From Patescibacteria group bacterium (GTDB lineage Bacteria > Patescibacteriota > Patescibacteriia > UBA9934 > GWF2-40-263), in contig SCSL01000003.1 of the NCBI GenBank assembly GCA_004298405.1, forward strand, positions 1-5,973: 5,973 nt of DNA, read 5' to 3'. Positions 5,904 to 5,973 of this stretch are shown piece by piece. The translations under genes and the position numbers were made by a program. Below the pieces are notes generated by a model. It saw only the letters and a program-made list of their open reading frames with translations. It did no database searches and was not told where the DNA came from. Numbering within the stretch: position 1 is the first letter of the stretch; each line of letters begins with the position of its first letter.

Positions 5904-5968
5904 GCCGCTTTAGCGGCGTTCCGGATCGGTTACGTTGTTCGCGAGCTCCATCACGGGACTAAAGTCCC
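5904..5968. repeat. Pair of REP-like hairpins near the window end
   Basis: GCCGCT-TT-AGCGGC at 5904-5917 and GGGACT-AA-AGTCCC at 5955-5968 are two perfect 6-bp palindromes 37 bases apart. Their centres, CTTTAG and CTAAAG, are reverse complements, so the two hairpins look like opposed copies of one design, as in bacterial interspersed mosaic elements. No coding frame covers them. The surrounding 5880-5973 shows nothing else I can identify. Confidence 0.6.
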
Positions 5969-5973
5969 TAAGA

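Noticed and set aside
1..5973. CRISPR array, tRNA or rRNA genes, T-box or other known riboswitch
   Set aside because: I saw no regularly spaced direct repeats, no cloverleaf with the usual T-arm sequence, and no T-box motif in front of hisS, which directly follows lepB.

Overview
All genes in this window lie on the + strand, packed tightly. They are a 5'-truncated pyrE remnant, lepB (signal peptidase I), hisS (histidyl-tRNA synthetase), rpsU (ribosomal protein bS21), a yqeY open reading frame fused in frame to a small secreted two-helix pilin-like domain, and a large secreted protein that carries the same two-helix module followed by bacterial Ig-like domains. The bS21 type with a basic C-terminal extension, the TrbC/VirB2-like 'type IV secretion pilin' modules, the long extracellular Big_5-like proteins, and the near absence of Shine-Dalgarno sequences fit a Candidate Phyla Radiation (Patescibacteria) genome. 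This is an inference from gene style; no lineage marker is present that I can read more finely. TGA is used as a stop (pyrE remnant) and no in-frame TGA interrupts the other genes, so the standard bacterial code fits.

Layout. 1-103 is AT-rich and non-coding. At about 104 the C-terminal half of an orotate phosphoribosyltransferase begins abruptly, with its PRPP-binding motif intact, and ends at 409. A good intrinsic terminator (426-449) and a weak extended -10 promoter (466-494) separate it from a lepB-hisS pair whose stop and start codons abut. The first codons of hisS run through a cluster of short GC-rich palindromes, which encode part of a non-standard N-terminal extension. After hisS comes a 128-base near-palindromic element (2578-2705), MITE-like in form, followed by a promoter with a consensus -35 box (2717-2745). 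That promoter drives rpsU and the yqeY-pilin fusion, again with abutting stop and start codons, and the unit closes at a strong terminator (3816-3850). The last gene (3919-5796) has its own likely promoter. The window ends in a non-coding stretch (5797-5973) with a second long inverted repeat (5801-5879) and a pair of small REP-like hairpins.

How the genes relate. lepB makes the protease that cleaves signal peptides. Two downstream products carry candidate signal peptidase sites, and one of them is internal: the YqeY-pilin fusion could be translated as one polyprotein and cut after residue 168 into a cytosolic-side YqeY part and a mature pilin. The pilin module of the fusion aligns without gaps to the N-terminal membrane module of the last gene, so the two are paralogues next to each other. 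The most unusual items are this fusion, the 128-base palindromic element, the palindromes inside hisS, the 79-base inverted repeat directly after the last stop codon, and the abrupt pyrE breakpoint.
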